Source: Thiovibrio frasassiensis
GTDB lineage: Bacteria > Desulfobacterota > Desulfobulbia > Desulfobulbales > Desulfurivibrionaceae
Assembly: GCF_029607905.1 (NCBI RefSeq)
Contig: NZ_JAPHEH010000001.1
Coordinates: forward strand, 1,579,530-1,643,529
Length of the DNA: 64,000 nt
Direction: 5' to 3'
In this document: positions 60,683 to 64,000 of the stretch, in pieces
How positions within the stretch are numbered: position 1 is the first letter of the stretch
Layout of the letters: each line of letters starts with the position of its first letter
Notes under the pieces: generated by a model
The model's input: the letters and a program-made list of their open reading frames with translations, nothing else
The model's database searches: none
What the model was told of the DNA's origin: nothing
Position numbers and translations under genes: made by a program

Positions 60683-62623
60683 ATGATGGAAATATCCCTC
60701 ACCCTTCCTTCCGGGGAGCAGAAAAAGGTTCCTGCGGGGACCACGGTGGCCGAGGCCCTGAAAGAGCTGGTTTCCAACAAGGAGCGCAAGCAAACCATTG
60801 CCGCCCGGTTGGCTGACAGGCTGGTAGACCTTTCTACGCCTATCGATGCCGATGCATCCTTTGCGCCCATAACCGTTGACAGCCCTGAGGCTTTGGAGAT
60901 TCTCCGGCATAGTGCGGCTCATATCATGGCCGAGGCTGTTCTTGCCCTGTTCGGCACGGAGGTGCAGGTTGCCATCGGACCGGCCATTGCCGATGGATTT
61001 TACTATGATTTTGATCGTGCGGAACCGTTTACCCCCGACGATCTTGCCCGGATTGAACTGAAAATGCAGGAGCTTGCCGCTGCCGCAGCTCCTTTTAGCC
61101 GTGAGACCATGTCCTCCGCCCAGGCGATTGCGCTTTTTGAAAAGAGCGGTCAGTCCTACAAGGTTGAACTGCTTAAAGATCTGGGTGCCGAGACCGTTTC
61201 GTTGTATCGGCAGGGAGATTTTGTTGACCTTTGCCGTGGGCCGCACTTGCCGCATGCGGGTTGGCTGAAGGCAGTCAAGGTTATCAAGCAGGCCGGCGCC
61301 TATTGGCGTGGTGATGAAAAAAACCAGATGCTCCAGCGGCTTTATGGCACGGCTTTTTTTGATGCCAAGGATCTGAAAGCCTATCTGCACCAGATTGAAG
61401 AGGCGAAAAAACGCGACCACCGGAAGCTTGGCAAAGAACTTGAGTTGTTTGCCGTGTCCGATCAGGTCGGGCCGGGGTTGATTCTCTGGCAGCCCAAGGG
61501 TGCTCTCCTCCGGAAGATCATTGAGGATCACTGGCGCGAAGAACATTATCGAAACGGCTATGAGCTGCTGTTTACCCCGCATATTGCCAAGCGCGACATG
61601 TGGAAGACCAGCGGCCATCTCGATTTTTATGGGGAAAACATGTTTTCCGCCATGGACATCGAGGAGGTGAGCTATCAGCTCAAGCCGATGAATTGCCCCT
61701 TTCATATCGCCATCTATAATACGCGGAAACGCAGCTACCGGGAGTTTCCTTTGCGGTGGTGCGAGCTGGGCACCGTATACCGCTTCGAGAAAACCGGCGC
61801 CCTGCATGGGTTGATGCGGGTTCGCGGTTTTACCCAGGACGATGCCCATATCTTCTGCCGGCCCGATAACCTGGAAGAGGAAATCTTCAATATCCTAGAC
61901 CTGAACCTGCAGATCCTTAAGGCCTTTGGTTTCGAACACTACGACATCTATCTCTCCACCCGGCCCGAGAAGTATGTGGGCAACGACGAGCATTGGGAGC
62001 AGGCCACCACCGCCCTGAAGCTCGCTTTGGAGAAAAAAGGGTTGGCCTATGAGGTCGATCCCGGGGAAGGGGTCTTTTACGGCCCGAAGATTGATATCAA
62101 GATCAAGGATGTTTTGGGACGCAGCTGGCAGTGTTCCACCATCCAGGTGGATTTCAACCTGCCCGAACGTTTTGAGATGAGCTATACCGGGGAAGACGGC
62201 AAGGAGCATCAGCCGATCATGATCCATCGGGCCCTCATGGGTTCGCTGGAGCGTTTTATCGGGGTGCTTATCGAGCATTATGCCGGCGCCTTTCCGGTGT
62301 GGCTTGCGCCGACACAGGCCAGGATTATGAACATCACCGATGCGCAGATGGGCTATGCGGACGAGGTGTATGCCGAGTTGCGCCGCGCTGGGGTGCGGGT
62401 GGAAAAGGATCTTCGCAACGAAAAGCTCAATTACAAGATTCGTGAAGCCCAGATGCAGAAGATTCCTTTCATGCTGATCATCGGCGACAAGGAAGTAGAA
62501 GCCCGTCAGGTCACGGTGCGGCTGCGCAATGGCGATAATCTGCCCGGTATGTCCATCCCTGAGTTTGCGGCCATGATTGCCGATGAAAATGAAGCCGGCC
62601 GAACTGGTGCTTGCAATAGCTAG
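60683..62623 (+). CDS. thrS: Threonyl-tRNA synthetase
   Basis: A 646-residue class II synthetase. An N-terminal TGS domain (ISLTLPSGEQKKVPAGTTVA) is followed by the editing domain with HSAAHIMAEAVLALFG and DLCRGPHLPHAG. The catalytic core has PMNCPFHIAIYN, the motif 2 region LRWCELGTVYRFEKTG and motif 3 HRALMGSLERFIGVLIEHY. An anticodon-binding domain follows (AQMGYADEVYAELRRAGVRV). The ATG at 60683 or 60686 can start it. infC follows, the common thrS-infC-rpmI-rplT order. Confidence 0.96.
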   Translation: MMEISLTLPSGEQKKVPAGTTVAEALKELVSNKERKQTIAARLADRLVDLSTPIDADASFAPITVDSPEALEILRHSAAHIMAEAVLALFGTEVQVAIGPAIADGFYYDFDRAEPFTPDDLARIELKMQELAAAAAPFSRETMSSAQAIALFEKSGQSYKVELLKDLGAETVSLYRQGDFVDLCRGPHLPHAGWLKAVKVIKQAGAYWRGDEKNQMLQRLYGTAFFDAKDLKAYLHQIEEAKKRDHRKLGKELELFAVSDQVGPGLILWQPKGALLRKIIEDHWREEHYRNGYELLFTPHIAKRDMWKTSGHLDFYGENMFSAMDIEEVSYQLKPMNCPFHIAIYNTRKRSYREFPLRWCELGTVYRFEKTGALHGLMRVRGFTQDDAHIFCRPDNLEEEIFNILDLNLQILKAFGFEHYDIYLSTRPEKYVGNDEHWEQATTALKLALEKKGLAYEVDPGEGVFYGPKIDIKIKDVLGRSWQCSTIQVDFNLPERFEMSYTGEDGKEHQPIMIHRALMGSLERFIGVLIEHYAGAFPVWLAPTQARIMNITDAQMGYADEVYAELRRAGVRVEKDLRNEKLNYKIREAQMQKIPFMLIIGDKEVEARQVTVRLRNGDNLPGMSIPEFAAMIADENEAGRTGACNS

Positions 62624-62712
62624 GTGATTCAGAGTATTATGATATATTTCAGCGTGCGGATGCGTAGCATCGTGTGCGGTGGTTCAAGAATCATGTTTGC
62701 GGAGGTATGAGT

Positions 62713-63258
62713 ATCAAAGGGAAAAAAGTTGGCGATCGACCAGAGCGGGAAGTGCGGGCCAGAATCAACCATGAGATTGATTGCAAGGAAGTTCGTCTCA
62801 TTGATGAGGACGGAAGTCAGGTAGGGGTTGTGCCTGTTCGCGATGCACTGGCAAGGTCCGAAGCGGCAGGGCTTGATCTTGTTGAATTGTCGGCTGCGGC
62901 CGATCCTCCGGTTTGCCGGATTATGGATTTTGGCAAATTTCGCTACGAGCAGAGCAAGAAGCAGCAGGAAGCCAAGAAAAAACAGACGGTTATCGAGGTC
63001 AAAGAGATCAAACTCAGGCCTAAGACCGAGAAACATGATCTTGAATTCAAGATCAAGAATATCAAGAAGTTTCTGCAGCAGAAGAACAAAGTGAAGATCA
63101 CCCTGCGCTTCCGTGGCCGTGAGATCGTCTATGCCGACACTCTCGGCATGGAGGTTTTGAACAAGGTGGTCGAGGAATTGAAGGACGATGCGGTTATTCT
63201 ACAGTCCCCCAAGATGGAAGGGCGGCAGATGGCCATGTTTGTTGGGCCTAAATCATAG
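62713..63258 (+). CDS. infC: Translation initiation factor IF-3 (AUC start)
   Basis: A 181-residue IF-3 that keeps ribosomal subunits apart and checks the start codon. VRARINHEIDCKEVRLIDED opens the N-domain; VPVRDALARSEAAGLDLVEL and DPPVCRIMDFGKFRYEQSKK follow, with a Lys-rich linker, and the C-domain ends QMAMFVGPKS. GGAGGT (62701-62706) is followed by ATG AGT ATC. ATG at 62707 touches the ribosome site, whereas ATC at 62713 has 6-nt spacing and gives a product beginning (M)KGKKVG, matching E. coli (M)KGGKRV from AUU. I therefore place the start at ATC. Confidence 0.8.
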   Translation: MKGKKVGDRPEREVRARINHEIDCKEVRLIDEDGSQVGVVPVRDALARSEAAGLDLVELSAAADPPVCRIMDFGKFRYEQSKKQQEAKKKQTVIEVKEIKLRPKTEKHDLEFKIKNIKKFLQQKNKVKITLRFRGREIVYADTLGMEVLNKVVEELKDDAVILQSPKMEGRQMAMFVGPKS

Positions 63259-63325
63259 TTCTGCCAGGGTTGGCGGGTAAGCCGTTGAAAAAAAACTTTG
63301 TCGTCTGAATGGGAAGGACGGCATA

Positions 63326-63375
63326 AGGAGCCGTAACGGACAGCTTGACAAGCATGTTTGTCCCGTACGGCTCCT
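63326..63375 (+). promoter_or_regulatory. Long hairpin in the infC-rpmI spacer
   Basis: AGGAGCCGTA (63326-63335) pairs perfectly with TACGGCTCCT (63366-63375), and the stem continues inward with ACGGACA against TTGTCC after a bulge. No T-run follows, so it is not a standard terminator. Its position, about 60 nt before rpmI, suits a processing site or an L20-responsive leader. Confidence 0.5.
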
Positions 63376-63436
63376 AAACATAGAGTGCTGGCCGGGGCGT
63401 TTCTGCCGGCTAAGATATGAAATAAGGGAGAACACC

Positions 63437-63634
63437 ATGCCGAAGATGAAAACAAACAGAGGGGCTGCCAAACGGTTCAAGTGTACCGGTACCGGCAAGA
63501 TTGTCCGCCGCAAGGCCTTCACCAGCCATATCCTCACCAAGAAGAGCACCAAGCGGAAAAGAAATTTGCGACAGTCCGAGATTGTTGACGCCACCAATCT
63601 TAAGGGAATCAAACGGCTGTTGCCCTATATGTAA
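63437..63634 (+). CDS. rpmI: 50S ribosomal protein L35
   Basis: A 65-residue basic protein. [20 protein letters not shown] and [16 protein letters not shown] are the standard L35 blocks, with the usual C-terminal RLLPYM. AGGGAG precedes the ATG. It lies between infC and rplT. Confidence 0.97.
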   Translation: MPKMKTNRGAAKRFKCTGTGKIVRRKAFTSHILTKKSTKRKRNLRQSEIVDATNLKGIKRLLPYM

Positions 63635-63689
63635 AAAAAAACGGCAGGACCGACTGTCCGCCTCAGACGATTACCAAGTATAAACACTG

Positions 63690-63710
63690 CCGACGCTTTG
63701 ACAGCGTCGG
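63690..63710 (+). other. Hairpin between rpmI and rplT
   Basis: CCGACGCT (63690-63697) and AGCGTCGG (63703-63710) form an 8-bp stem with loop TTGAC, 12 nt before the rplT ribosome site. There is no T-run, so it is more likely a regulatory or stabilising element than a terminator. Confidence 0.5.
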
Positions 63711-63734
63711 AGAATGTCAATAAGGAGAAGTACG

Positions 63735-64000
63735 ATGCCTCGCGTAACACGTGGATTTAAAGCGCGCCGGAGAAGAAAAAAGGTTTTGAATCTGGCCAGT
63801 GGCTTCATTGGTGGCCGCAACCGTCTGTACCGGACGGCAACCGAAGCCGTTGACCGGGCTCTCTGCTACGCCTACCGTGATCGTCGCCAGAAAAAGCGCG
63901 ATTTCAGGAAGTTGTGGATTGTCCGGATCGGCGCTGCGTGCCATGAAAACGGCACCACCTACAGCCGGATGATGGGCAGCTTGAAAAAGGTAAATGTGGA
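63735..64000 (+). CDS. rplT: 50S ribosomal protein L20 (cut by window edge)
   Basis: The first 88 codons of L20. [20 protein letters not shown] is the family start, and [19 protein letters not shown] follows. AAGGAG lies 7 nt before the ATG. The C-terminal RNA-binding part lies beyond the window. In other bacteria L20 represses its own operon. Confidence 0.95.
   Translation, partial: MPRVTRGFKARRRRKKVLNLASGFIGGRNRLYRTATEAVDRALCYAYRDRRQKKRDFRKLWIVRIGAACHENGTTYSRMMGSLKKVNV

Noticed and set aside
1-64000. CRISPR arrays, rRNA genes or complete insertion sequences
   Set aside because: No regularly spaced direct repeats, rRNA segments or transposase frames were seen on reading either strand.

Overview
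The window is bacterial chromosome from a Gram-negative organism, most likely a deltaproteobacterium (Desulfobacterota, perhaps a Desulfobulbales-type lineage). This rests on overall protein similarity and on features such as a PHP/EndoQ-UvrD helicase fusion, a small SAP protein with a Cys tail and a Wzx/Wzy polysaccharide locus. No rRNA or other decisive marker is present, so the taxonomy is inference. The flanks are GC-rich and densely packed. The middle (about 24.7-47 kb) is clearly more AT-rich, with many TTG/GTG starts and longer spacers, as expected of an exchangeable surface-glycan locus.

Layout. (1) 1-10.1 kb, minus strand: a DUF748/AsmA-like protein (cut by the left edge), pgpA, larC, a TVP38/DedA-like membrane protein, fmt, def, priA and galU, mostly close or overlapping. 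(2) 10.2-18.8 kb: tilS, tRNA-Arg(CCG) with a terminator, a CheY-like regulator, then minus-strand small genes (DUF6763-like, SAP, universal stress protein, an unassigned conserved protein, hotdog thioesterase, a 36-residue His-rich ORF, thioredoxin-like protein) and the 1086-residue EndoQ-UvrD fusion. (3) 19.2-22.9 kb: gmd and fcl (GDP-L-fucose), a thioredoxin-reductase-like flavoprotein and tadA. (4) 22.9-57 kb: a large polysaccharide locus lying between tRNA-Ser(CGA) and tRNA-Ser(GGA). It opens with an RfaH-type antiterminator and a leader carrying a good match to the ops element. It then carries APS kinase, a dead fcl fragment, two Wzx flippases, five FkbM-type and two other stand-alone methyltransferases, GT11 and GT10 fucosyltransferases around a sulfotransferase, GT2 and GT4 transferases, a GT-C-like membrane protein, a Wzy-like polymerase, a radical SAM/methyltransferase fusion, a UDP-6-deoxy-L-HexNAc pathway, and a WbpV-like reductase, sugar-phosphate transferase and WbpM-like dehydratase. 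(5) 57-64 kb: SRP RNA, dnaX, ybaB, recR, tRNA-Val(GAC), thrS, infC, rpmI and rplT (cut by the right edge).

How the genes fit together. The locus reads as a Wzx/Wzy-type O-antigen or capsule factory. WbpM, WbpV and the small sugar-phosphate transferase would start the repeat unit with a D-QuiNAc-type sugar on undecaprenyl phosphate. The wbvB/wbvR/wbvD-like genes would supply an L-6-deoxy-HexNAc, and gmd/fcl supply GDP-fucose for two fucosyltransferases. CysC supplies PAPS for the sulfotransferase, and many methyltransferases cap or decorate the glycan. RfaH acting at ops would let polymerase read through this very long operon. The most notable inferences are a sulfated, fucosylated, heavily methylated glycan under RfaH/ops control; a likely programmed slippage site (A10) in dnaX giving a gamma-like short product; an AUC start for infC; a C33 substitution in tRNA-Val; and a pair of symmetric cruciform repeats around dnaX-ybaB-recR.
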